Below are positions 55,507-63,873 of a stretch of DNA of 64,000 nucleotides, piece after piece. The notes below the pieces were generated by a model. The model did not search any database. It was given only the letters and a program-made list of their open reading frames with translations, and was not told where the DNA came from. The position numbers and the translations under genes are program-made. Numbering within the stretch: the stretch's first letter is position 1; every line of letters begins with the position of its first letter. Source of the DNA: Aurantimonas aggregata (GTDB taxonomy: Bacteria; Pseudomonadota; Alphaproteobacteria; Rhizobiales; Rhizobiaceae); contig NZ_JAAAMJ010000017.1 of assembly GCF_010500835.1 (NCBI RefSeq), positions 25,688-89,687 of the forward strand. The letters run 5' to 3'.

Positions 55507-56299
55507 CCGTGGCGTAGGCTGCACGCTTGCGGATGATGCGGAATGAAGGGCCCACCGCTCGCCCGGATCAGCGACGCGGCGTCCCGGTATCACTCACCCG
55601 ACGCAAGATCTCGACGCGATCAATTGCTGCCGCCAGAAGCCGGCTGGCGCATCGTCGAGAACAGGACAAAAGATAAAGGGGGAACTGGTGTAGCGCGACA
55701 CATAGTTTGCATTTCACCCGATCAATGACGTCCGGGAAACCGGGCTTTCGTCGTGGCTTGCGACACATAGATCGCTTCCCGCGACACAACAGGGTGGAAT
55801 TCCATCCTTTTGTCGCGTTGGGTTTCCGAAATGGTGTGGGCGACCGCGGCAAGGCAGATATTATCATTGCCTTGTCGGCATAAGGCAGAACCAGGGCAAA
55901 GGACTGGCCGGTGGATGGTTCGACGGCGCGGAAGATGCAGGTCCATTCTAAGCGCCGGACGCATAGCCCGGTCGGTCACTTGCAGGGGGTCCACCAGGCG
56001 AGGCAGATGCACCTTAGTCAACGGGTCAGAATCTTGAATTCATTTGATACAATAGATGCAATGATTCGGATTCCCGGACCCACGCCACTCGAGCCGCGAG
56101 AGCCAAATGCGAATTCTCGTCAATTATGACCAGCCGGCGATCAGTCTGGCAGATGGCCGCGGCGGTATTCATGTTATGGTGGGCAACAATCCAGGCAGAT
56201 ATAAACTAATAATTTCGTATATTAAAACATCTTAACTCTTTTTATGGTTCTGAATACCACTCCTGTAGGCGGCGAGCATTATAGAATAAGGGAATTATC
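55507..56299. other. Intergenic region with repeats, 793 bp
   Basis: Between the glycosylase gene and the metallophosphoesterase gene I find no convincing protein gene; short open frames exist on both strands but match no family and have no ribosome sites. The left half holds repeated GCGACACA motifs (see repeat entry), and a small hairpin GCCTT-n8-AAGGC is at 55869-55886. From about 56040 the DNA turns AT-rich and likely holds the promoter of the GTPase-system operon. Confidence 0.6.
55689..55816. repeat. Clustered GCGACACA repeats, possible left end of a TniA/B/Q-type transposon
   Basis: Three direct copies, GCGACACATAG at 55695 and 55760 and GCGACACAACA at 55781, are accompanied by an inverted TGTCGC at 55811-55816. 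The outermost copy lies 6 bp inside a TGT trinucleotide (55689), the usual terminal bases of Tn7/Tn5053-like elements, whose ends carry several short transposase-binding repeats. A tniQ-like remnant lies on the far side of the cargo, in the right orientation for this. The matching right end is outside the window. Confidence 0.4.
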
Positions 56300-57601
56300 G
56301 TGTTATTTCTCCATCTGTCTGACATTCACTTCCGCGCTAGTGAAATTGACCGTGATGACGATCCAAACGCGGGACTGCGCGACGATCTTGTCCACGATGT
56401 TCAGCTAATGCGCAGGCGAATTGGAAGGGCCGCGAATGCGATTTTGATCTCAGGTGATATCGCGTTTTCTGGAACGAAGCGTGAGTATGATTTTGCGTTC
56501 TCATGGCTCCATTCCAAACTGTGCCCCGCAGCAGGTTGTGAAATAGAAGACGTCTTTGTAATTCCCGGCAACCACGACGTTGAATGGTCTCAGGCGGCAA
56601 AACCATTACATCGTGACGCCCGTGCAAAATTACGATCGTGCGACGCCAAAGATGCTGACAAATTTTTGAGAGAATACCTATCTGATAACTTTTCCGCACA
56701 ACTAATGTTTGCGCCAATAGATAACTATAATCGCTTTGCGGCGCGCTTTCTTTGTTCTATTGGGCCCTACGATGAGGCTCATCCTGATATCAAGCCCTTC
56801 ACAACACGCGACTGGGATATGGAGGACGGTTCCAAGCTACGAATCTGGGGCTTCAACTCGGCTTTGATATCGGACGCGCAGGATTCTCCAAACCAGATGT
56901 TTGTTGATCCGGCGGGAGCACAGATCCAAAGGGAATACGGCGTGGCCCATGTCGTGATGTGTCACCACCCGTACGGCTGGCTGAAAAATGGCGCCGGCTT
57001 TCGTGAGCGCATAGAAGCGGTCGCAAAGCTGCATTTATTCGGTCATGAGCACACTCGACGAATCGAAGAGGGGAAGCATTTTACTACGATACGTGCGGGA
57101 GCTGTCCAGCCAGATCGTGATGAGCCGGGATGGGATCCAGGCTACAACTGGATTGGCCTCTCAATCGGATACGAAGGCGATAAGAGGTACCTCGATGCCG
57201 AGATCTGGGTCCGGAAGCGAGAGGGAGCGCGGTTCATCGCTGTGCCTGATCACGACCAGGCTGAGACGTGGCAAGCACGACATCGGCTTTCTGAATGGTC
57301 GGCACCCATTGTTGTCGATAAGCCACATGTGGGGGCGACCACTGTCATGACGCCACCCGATGAACCCAAGACATCTTCAACAAGTGTGTCAGCCAGGATT
57401 GTAGCAAGCAAGATGTTTCGCTTGGCAGAGCATGTGCAGCGGCAAATAATTGTGCACCTCTCTTTAGATCAAGATGGCGATCAAGGTCTAAAGGATTATG
57501 AATTTGTCCTTGCGGCAGTAAACCGAGCAAAGTCGCAGAATAGACTTCCAGCGCTTAACGAAATGACCGATGAAGCGTTATACGGCCAAGGTAACAAATG
57601 A
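56300..57601 (+). CDS. Calcineurin-like metallophosphoesterase of a GTPase-associated system
   Basis: Protein of 433 residues. The full metallophosphoesterase set is present in order: LHLSDIHF (Asp8, His10), ISGDIAFSG, VIPGNHDVEW, VVMCHHPYGW and FGHEHTRRI, so the enzyme should be active with a dinuclear metal site. A C-terminal extension (about 335-433) ends in a helical part and has no recognised domain. The GTG start follows an AAGGGAA ribosome site. It overlaps the next gene by ATGA. In the GTPase-associated conflict systems this is the natural effector candidate, cutting nucleic acid or a nucleotide; the target is unknown. GC content is well below that of the core genes. Confidence 0.85.
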   Translation: MLFLHLSDIHFRASEIDRDDDPNAGLRDDLVHDVQLMRRRIGRAANAILISGDIAFSGTKREYDFAFSWLHSKLCPAAGCEIEDVFVIPGNHDVEWSQAAKPLHRDARAKLRSCDAKDADKFLREYLSDNFSAQLMFAPIDNYNRFAARFLCSIGPYDEAHPDIKPFTTRDWDMEDGSKLRIWGFNSALISDAQDSPNQMFVDPAGAQIQREYGVAHVVMCHHPYGWLKNGAGFRERIEAVAKLHLFGHEHTRRIEEGKHFTTIRAGAVQPDRDEPGWDPGYNWIGLSIGYEGDKRYLDAEIWVRKREGARFIAVPDHDQAETWQARHRLSEWSAPIVVDKPHVGATTVMTPPDEPKTSSTSVSARIVASKMFRLAEHVQRQIIVHLSLDQDGDQGLKDYEFVLAAVNRAKSQNRLPALNEMTDEALYGQGNK

Positions 57602-58683
57602 GCAATTCTGAAAACACTTTCTCGTTTATTGATCGCTATAAAGGGTTTCAGCCTGTCGCAGATCGATCTATTGTAGAGGCGCGTCGCGCCAGTCATAAGA
57701 GGCTACGAACAGAGACTGGCAAATCCGCAGAAAAAATAGTTAGCATAGTATGCTTGTCATTCGGCATATTGGAACATCAGGATAATTCGCAATCTTGGAT
57801 TGAAGGGATCGTAAAAGAGAAAGATCCTCATTTCTCTCTTTCGAGAGACGTAAATGAGGCAAGGATAATTGCTACCCTCGTTTTAGAGGACCTGATCGCG
57901 TCTGGGTATAAAATAACACCGGCCATGGTACTCGTCGGAAGTTTCTGCGGGCGTAGGCGGACCGTAGACAACGGGGAGATAGTCGCCGCGGCGCGGGCTT
58001 CCTTGGCAAGTCAAGGTCGTTCCCGGGGTCTAAGGTATGAGAATCGTATAGCCGCTCCGGCTTGGCGGGATGTATCGAAGACGCTGTCAGCCGCGAAGGC
58101 AGGCGACGCAGCATCACTGCATGCTGCAATCGAAGCCGTCGCAGGGGAAGCGAAGGAAGCTGAGAAGCGGCTGACAGCTAAATTCAATGAGGCGTTGACG
58201 GACCTCACGGTTGAAAATCGCCGACTTGCCGAAGAAGTCGATCTCCTGTGGTGGCACATCGGTCGCTGGAGCTATCTCTTGGATCGTCCGCTATCGGAGA
58301 TCGATGATCACGCCCTGCCTTTCCTTGTGGGCGTTGATATCGCGACAATGATCAATGTTCTTCCAGGACCTCATGGTGCCTTGGGTATCATACGGGATGC
58401 CCTTGGGCCGGAGGCCGACGCAGAGCAGTCGATCGCAGAAACACTGACCGCCCTTGGTGACCAAGATCGCGCTATCCTGCTTAAGGGCATCTCGAAACCA
58501 ATCGGTGTCGTTTCTTCGCTCCACTTCGGCCTTGGCTTGCTTGATGAAGAGTCCCTGGCGAGCGCAGTCCCTGCCGTCTTTCAGAAGCGGACTTCCCTGT
58601 CGATGGAAGCCAAACTTTCACGATTCGAGATCGCAGTGCAGGCCTTCTATGAACGCATGTTCATGAAGCTGGACTGGCTCTGA
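57598..58683 (+). CDS. GTPase-associated system all-helical protein (GASH-like)
   Basis: Protein of 361 residues, nearly all helix, with no membrane part. The WWHIGRWSYLLDRPLSEIDDHALPFLVGVDIA segment (about 217-248) resembles the GASH family, which pairs with DO-GTPases and GAP1 in predicted conflict systems. A coiled-coil run precedes it (AAVAGEAKEAEKRLTAKFNEALTDLTVENRRLAEEVDLL, in shorter pieces). It overlaps both neighbours (ATGA and TGATG), which implies fixed stoichiometry. The biochemical role is unknown. Confidence 0.7.
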   Translation: MSNSENTFSFIDRYKGFQPVADRSIVEARRASHKRLRTETGKSAEKIVSIVCLSFGILEHQDNSQSWIEGIVKEKDPHFSLSRDVNEARIIATLVLEDLIASGYKITPAMVLVGSFCGRRRTVDNGEIVAAARASLASQGRSRGLRYENRIAAPAWRDVSKTLSAAKAGDAASLHAAIEAVAGEAKEAEKRLTAKFNEALTDLTVENRRLAEEVDLLWWHIGRWSYLLDRPLSEIDDHALPFLVGVDIATMINVLPGPHGALGIIRDALGPEADAEQSIAETLTALGDQDRAILLKGISKPIGVVSSLHFGLGLLDEESLASAVPAVFQKRTSLSMEAKLSRFEIAVQAFYERMFMKLDWL

Positions 58684-59720
58684 TGGCCAGCGGTGCTCAG
58701 TGCGTCAGAGATGACTGCAACGTAGCCACGACCGGCATATGCGCCCTTGGAAATGATCCACTCGAATCTTGTCCGGAGTACGGGCACGATGAGATGGACC
58801 TCGATCTCGGCGAGGATGCCTCGGAAACTGAAGAGGGATCTGAAACTCCTCCGGAGGAAAAGGGCCGGCTGCGCCGGGGGGAAGTGCTCAATCGGGACGA
58901 ACTGTGGCCATTCCGTAAATCCTTTTCCACCACCACGATTTCTCTGGTCAGGGACGTGAAAAGTGGAAAATCCACACTGATCTCAGCGCTTTACGCGTCA
59001 TTTTGCAAGGGACCGCTTGCTGAATATTCCTTTAAGTCGAGCTATACACTCACGGCGTTTGCACGCCTTCATCATTCCGCTCTTGTCCGATCGGAACGGG
59101 ATATTCCCACAACCCCTCGGACTAGCCGCCAAGATGTGGGCTTCTTCCATCTAAATGTCGTCGGGCCCGGAGGAGAGCAGCACATAATGATCGCGGATCG
59201 ATCTGGAGAGGATTTTCGAGAGGCACGACGAAACACGGATCTGATCCCAAATCTATGGGAACTCCAGATGGCGGACAGGGTCTGTTTCATTCTCGATGCC
59301 GGCAGAATGGTGAACCCGGAGACACGCACTGGCTACAAGCGGGAGTTCAAGCAGCAGATATGGGCGCTCCTTAACAACAATGCCGTAGCGCCGGGCAGTA
59401 CCCTCGAAATCTTGTCCACTAAGCTCGATCAGCTCGCCCCAGCCGGGCATTCCATACCTGATCTTGATGAACTGGGGGAGTTTGAGAGAGCCGTAGTGAG
59501 CGAATTTGGGCAGGCAGGTCACAGAGTCGACGTTCGGCGGATATGTGCGTTACCTCGGTCAAACTACGCGGTCGGCATCCTTGGTCTGGAGGATCTTCTC
59601 AGGGGGTGGTCGCACGAAAAACCGGCAGGTGTCGCCCTCCCACTTCCTGCGGTAGCCCCGGCCCGCTGGATCGACCAAATGATGTCGCCTCATAGATTGT
59701 GTGCGGACCGGGTCGGCTAG
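58683..59720 (+). CDS. TRAFAC-class GTPase with N-terminal zinc ribbon (DO-GTPase2-like)
   Basis: Protein of 345 residues. Cys7, Cys12, Cys20 and Cys30 form a C-x4-C-x7-C-x9-C zinc-ribbon-like start, then an acidic linker leads into a GTPase domain. G1 is SLVRDVKSGKSTLI, G3-like is IADRSGEDFREA, and G4-like is STKLDQLAPAG. The first glycine of G1 (GxxxxGKS) is Arg90, encoded AGG, one base from GGG, so nucleotide binding may be weakened. It matches the DO-GTPase2 member of GTPase-associated systems. It is 72 bp from the next gene. Confidence 0.75.
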   Translation: MASGAQCVRDDCNVATTGICALGNDPLESCPEYGHDEMDLDLGEDASETEEGSETPPEEKGRLRRGEVLNRDELWPFRKSFSTTTISLVRDVKSGKSTLISALYASFCKGPLAEYSFKSSYTLTAFARLHHSALVRSERDIPTTPRTSRQDVGFFHLNVVGPGGEQHIMIADRSGEDFREARRNTDLIPNLWELQMADRVCFILDAGRMVNPETRTGYKREFKQQIWALLNNNAVAPGSTLEILSTKLDQLAPAGHSIPDLDELGEFERAVVSEFGQAGHRVDVRRICALPRSNYAVGILGLEDLLRGWSHEKPAGVALPLPAVAPARWIDQMMSPHRLCADRVG

Positions 59721-59792
59721 AGGGTGGCCCATCGCCCTTGGTGGGGATAACGCCGCAATGTGAGACTATTCGGACGGACCTAAGTCAGGAAA

Positions 59793-60794
59793 ATGCGCCA
59801 GATGACCCGCCATCGTCATGTAGTAATGGGCTTTCAATCATCGGGGAAGACGACCTTTGCTGCGGCGCTTTGGCACCTTGTAGATTCACGAGAGGTTCCT
59901 ACCGCCCTCACGAAAGGATCGCACAATGGTGATTATCGTTATCTAGAGGAAATCGCATCTGCCTGGGAAGAAGGCTGGCAAGTCATACACACCCCGTTTG
60001 GAACCTGGCAGCCCATTACCATCAATCTTCGGTCGGACGGCCTGGACGACGAGGTTGGCCTCTCTTTTATCGACATGTCGGGAGAAACATTCGAGCAAAT
60101 TTTCGTTAGGCGCGAATTCGATACCCAAATCGAAGAAATGATTCGCGGGTGTGAGGGGCTCATGTTGTTCGTCACGACGCTACGAGCTGTGGACGATGTT
60201 TCAATTGTCGACATCGGCATCGCGATGCCCGACGAGATGCCTAAAGAGATGCCTGACTTGGCTGAAGAGGGCCACAAAGGAGATGGCGCTGGTGCGCATT
60301 TGGCCAATGTTGAACCTGACGCCGATGGAAATGCACACGATACCGCTTCGTCACAAGTTTCCAGTTCCCCAACGGACCTTCTAGAGCCGGTAGAGTTCAA
60401 GCCCGAGCATACTCCAAGACAGGTTCAAATAACTGATCTCCTAGACTCATTCAGTGAGCACGATATCGGCCTTTCGCCCGCCCGAGTTGCCGTCATTGTT
60501 TCGGCATGGGACAAGGCTCCCGAGGGAATTACTCCGCAACGCTGGTTGGCAGAGCGTATGCCTTTGCTGGATCAGTACCTGAAGAGCCACGCCCATCGCT
60601 TTGACACGAGGATCTACGGCGTTTCGGCGCAAGGTGGACATTTGCCAAAGAAGGAAGAGCCAGGGCAGCCGAGTGACAGAGTCGCGTTGTTGGCGGAGCC
60701 AGTGGCAAGTCGCCGCATACGGGTCGTGGGTCATGGCGCAGGCCCGCACGATCTGACCCACCCTATCGCGTGGCTCAGCGGGCTTGATCGGTGA
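59793..60794 (+). CDS. TRAFAC-class GTPase (DO-GTPase1-like)
   Basis: Protein of 333 residues with an intact P-loop GFQSSGKTT (about 13-21), G3 DMSGE (about 93-97), G4-like SAWDK and a G5-like SAQGG. A Ser/Asp/Glu-rich, low-complexity insert (about 155-205) interrupts the domain. It resembles the DO-GTPase1 partner in GTPase-associated systems. As its motifs are intact while those of the partner GTPase are altered, it may be the active one of the pair. It overlaps the GAP1-like gene by 4 bp. Confidence 0.75.
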   Translation: MRQMTRHRHVVMGFQSSGKTTFAAALWHLVDSREVPTALTKGSHNGDYRYLEEIASAWEEGWQVIHTPFGTWQPITINLRSDGLDDEVGLSFIDMSGETFEQIFVRREFDTQIEEMIRGCEGLMLFVTTLRAVDDVSIVDIGIAMPDEMPKEMPDLAEEGHKGDGAGAHLANVEPDADGNAHDTASSQVSSSPTDLLEPVEFKPEHTPRQVQITDLLDSFSEHDIGLSPARVAVIVSAWDKAPEGITPQRWLAERMPLLDQYLKSHAHRFDTRIYGVSAQGGHLPKKEEPGQPSDRVALLAEPVASRRIRVVGHGAGPHDLTHPIAWLSGLDR

Positions 60795-62743
60795 CAATGC
60801 AATCGCAGACGCTCAAGATTGATCAAGCTCTCTACGGCTATGTCGATGGCCACAGGCAGCTTGCAGCGTCTCTCAATCTATCTTCCAGCGACGCTTACGA
60901 TCTGGCGGCACGCTCGGATCTTGCGCCTGGTGCGCGAATGTCCGCAAGCTCTAGCTATATCAACGGCTTCACCCTGAAGGAAAGCGGTGCGTTCGCGTAT
61001 ATCAAGACTTGGTCCGCGCCGGAACAATCGAGGCCGGGGTGCGTATGGAGCCACATTCTGCTCCTTCCCCGGGCATTTCTTTCTACGCAGATCGACCTCG
61101 GAGTCCTCCAGACGCTTTTCAGCCGACCTGATCCTGGGATTTCATTTGATAGGTATAGCGAGAAAATAAACGTTCGCCGTCTCGCGAAGTCCCCTCCCGC
61201 AGATCCCGCGCTCGTAGCGGTCATTACGTCCTCTTACTATCAAAACGAGGAAGTAATTTGCAGCAAAATTCCTGGTGAAGAATTCGAAAGATCGTTGCTA
61301 GCGGTATGGTCTCAGCAATGGCCGAAACTTAGATCAGAATTCATGTTCAGCACAGTCTTCACCTCTGATAATTCTAAAAACAAGGGCCTAATTATCAGAG
61401 TATCTACCAGTAAATATCAATCGTCAGTCGTGGATAGGGAGGCAAATTACCGACTGGATTGGCTGCCGGCAGCTGTATCTGACGCCATTTCTCCAAATAT
61501 CACGCACCTTCGTCGTTTTCTATGGCGATATGGGAAAGACGTATCACGACCTAAGAAGGCATTCGAACAGTTGATCCGAACTCATTTGGCAATAGAAGGC
61601 GGAGAACGTATCAGTCTGTCGGCTGATGATATTATCAATCGGTTCCCGAAGCCTCTAGACGCGGCGACATTGAAAAGAGATTTGCTTGGAGCCCCGGCGG
61701 GAGCGCCGCCCCTTGTTTCTCGCCTTGATGGAAAGGGTTTCGTAGAACTCGCCACGCACGCGCAAGCTCTCTCTACAGGGCTGGTGAAGCCAGATGAGGT
61801 CGGGAATGCTATTGCGGCGTTCGACCAACTGGATATCAAGAGAGCCGCACTAGCGCTCCACAGCGTACGCGACACTTTCGAGTTTGATAGAAATTTCATC
61901 CGTGAACTGTTGGTGCAGAATGTTGAACCGGCAACGTTGGATGATGCAAGCATCCCAATTGATTTTGTGCTTGATGCGCTTCGTAACAGGCCGGAATTGA
62001 TCGGGAAGCTCGACCTCGATCGCCTGGAAGAATCTGACGTTATTGGCCTTCTGGAGATCGCTGACGATCCTGAGGCCACCCGTCGACTTCTCAGAAAACT
62101 GATGAGTCTTCCTCGGACAGGTACAGCAAAAGACGCAGTGGCCAAATTCAGCGGCGATGCGTTTGTTGAGGCGGTTCGCCTTTGTGTGAGCGACGAACTC
62201 GGAGCGGATTGGCGTGATACATTCTCTAGTCATAGTCGTGAGGTGATGACCAGAGCGCTTCCGGAACTTAGTGGCAAGTTAGAGATCTTCCACGCTCTCT
62301 CCCTTATATATTTTTCTATGGAGATTAATGAAGCGCCTAAAGACGTATGGGAGGCAGCCAATCGCTCCGGCGCCGATGCAACGACCAACCAGAATATCGC
62401 TGTTGATGCCTATCTCATAGCCTTTGCGTTAAGGTATGGACTGTCAGAATCAATCGACGTAATTCAGGATGTACTGCCTAGGCTGAGGATTGTCGCATTA
62501 AGAAATAGTTTCACTCCGCATACACGAGTTTTTTTGGAGAGAAGCCTGCCCCATATTTCTAATGACTGGGATATTAACAAAAGGCTTCTTAAGATCCTGA
62601 GGAGATCTCGTCGCAAGGGTTTGGATGTAACGAGATCATTAAAACGGATGGACCTTTCCGATTCAGAAATCGCTTATATCTTAGAAGACGACAGTCAAGG
62701 CGATAATTCTAGTATCTTTCGGATTTTCTTCCCTTGGAGTTGA
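60791..62743 (+). CDS. GAP1-like large protein of a GTPase-associated system
   Basis: Protein of 650 residues. The N-terminal region IDQALYGYVDGHRQLAASLNL, then SRPGCVWSHILLLP, matches the GAP1-N1 domain that gives GTPase-associated systems their name; the rest (about 230-650) is mainly helical and would hold GAP1-M and GAP1-C. No catalytic motif is seen. Start is GTG at 60791 or ATG at 60797. As the largest product of the operon it could be the sensor or the scaffold that the GTPases control. Codon use is AT-richer than in the core. Confidence 0.75.
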   Translation: MTMQSQTLKIDQALYGYVDGHRQLAASLNLSSSDAYDLAARSDLAPGARMSASSSYINGFTLKESGAFAYIKTWSAPEQSRPGCVWSHILLLPRAFLSTQIDLGVLQTLFSRPDPGISFDRYSEKINVRRLAKSPPADPALVAVITSSYYQNEEVICSKIPGEEFERSLLAVWSQQWPKLRSEFMFSTVFTSDNSKNKGLIIRVSTSKYQSSVVDREANYRLDWLPAAVSDAISPNITHLRRFLWRYGKDVSRPKKAFEQLIRTHLAIEGGERISLSADDIINRFPKPLDAATLKRDLLGAPAGAPPLVSRLDGKGFVELATHAQALSTGLVKPDEVGNAIAAFDQLDIKRAALALHSVRDTFEFDRNFIRELLVQNVEPATLDDASIPIDFVLDALRNRPELIGKLDLDRLEESDVIGLLEIADDPEATRRLLRKLMSLPRTGTAKDAVAKFSGDAFVEAVRLCVSDELGADWRDTFSSHSREVMTRALPELSGKLEIFHALSLIYFSMEINEAPKDVWEAANRSGADATTNQNIAVDAYLIAFALRYGLSESIDVIQDVLPRLRIVALRNSFTPHTRVFLERSLPHISNDWDINKRLLKILRRSRRKGLDVTRSLKRMDLSDSEIAYILEDDSQGDNSSIFRIFFPWS

Positions 62744-62777
62744 TAGTCTTCATGCAATGCGCTTGATTCGATATCTT

Positions 62778-63873
62778 CTATCTATTAAGGGCGGAGATTG
62801 AACTCGCGAGGTGCTGTTCGACCTCCTGCCGCCAGAACAGGACCGTCCCAACACGGGCATCCTCGAAAATCGGTACGATGCCATCTGCCTTCAGGGCCCT
62901 CTTTGCCTGCTGCTTCTTCATGGACAGCGCTGCCGCGACCTCGTCGAAACGCATGGTCTGTCCCATCAAAGTCTCGACGTCGGCGAGGCGGACCACCCAG
63001 CCGCGGGGACCACCTCGTCCGTTGATCCTCTGACGTGCCGGCAAGTGGCCATCCTTGACCAGCCGGTAGAGAATGCCCTTGTCGTACCCCATGCGATCCG
63101 CTGCGATCCGCAGTTCGATCTCGCCCTCTTCCATAGGGAACAGAATCCGATAGATCTCGGACTTTCTGAACAGAAGGCCTTCCAGAGACTGCGACTTAGC
63201 GAGACGGCCCTTCCAGGAGACCTCGCCCGCCTCGACGTAACCGACGAGGGCTGCAAAAGTGACGTGGCACCGCCGAGCAACCTCTTCGATGCCATAGTCT
63301 TCAGGGCCGGCCTCATTCACCAGAACGGCGCCTGAAAGCATCGCGTGCCGCAACGACGCAACCTTTCTCTGGTCGAACTGACGCCATCTCCCGTTCTGGC
63401 GATCCGCGAGGAGAAAATCGCAGCCCGCCATGTACTTCGCCCCGATCCCGAGGAGAGCAGCGGCCTCGGTCACGCTTACAGGTCCATCCGTACTGAGCCC
63501 CTCCCCTGGTCGGTGCCTCTGCTCAAGGAGCTTCCTGCGCGGCGGCAGGGCGTCAGCCGGGAACGTCACCTTGTCCGGTGGCAGAGCATCCGTCTCCGGG
63601 CCGATTACATCCGCCCGGCGGAGATAGCGACGCGTTCCGCTGACATTCAAGCCGTACTCTTCGGCTGCGCTGACGATCGAATGAACAAGGCGCTTCGGCG
63701 GACGTCGCTGCATGAAATGGCCAGTGCTGGACATCGGAAGCCTGGCGAAGGCAACACTGCAGATCTCATCCATCACCGGCTCCCAGAACGCGTCGTCGGT
63801 TCGATCCAGGCATTCGCCGAGCATGCCCAGGATCGACTGCAGCCCGAAGCGGCGCTCCCGACTGACACGCGCA
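62778..63873 (-). pseudogene. TniQ-like transposition protein, C-terminal part interrupted by an IS21-like element
   Basis: About 365 codons remain on the minus strand, open from the IS junction at 63873 to a stop at 62778. The first visible part reads RFGLQSILGMLGECLDRTDD, with no proper start; the ATG at 63824 is internal. A repeated helical pattern with HTH-like parts (VTEAAALLGIGAKYM, MRFDEVAAALSMKKQQAKRAL) is typical of the C-terminal half of TniQ/TnsD-like target-site proteins of rhizobial transposons. The family call is a judgement from pattern. It runs toward the GTPase-system genes, 34 bp from the last of them. Confidence 0.5.

Noticed and set aside
55689..55816. Repeats taken as a CRISPR array
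   Set aside because: Only three short copies of 8-11 bp at uneven spacing (65 and 21 bp); no regular spacers and no cas genes. A transposon-end reading fits better.
55568..56037. Short open frames of 60-100 codons on both strands in the gap before the GTPase system
   Set aside because: No ribosome sites, no recognisable families, and frames overlap one another and the repeats.
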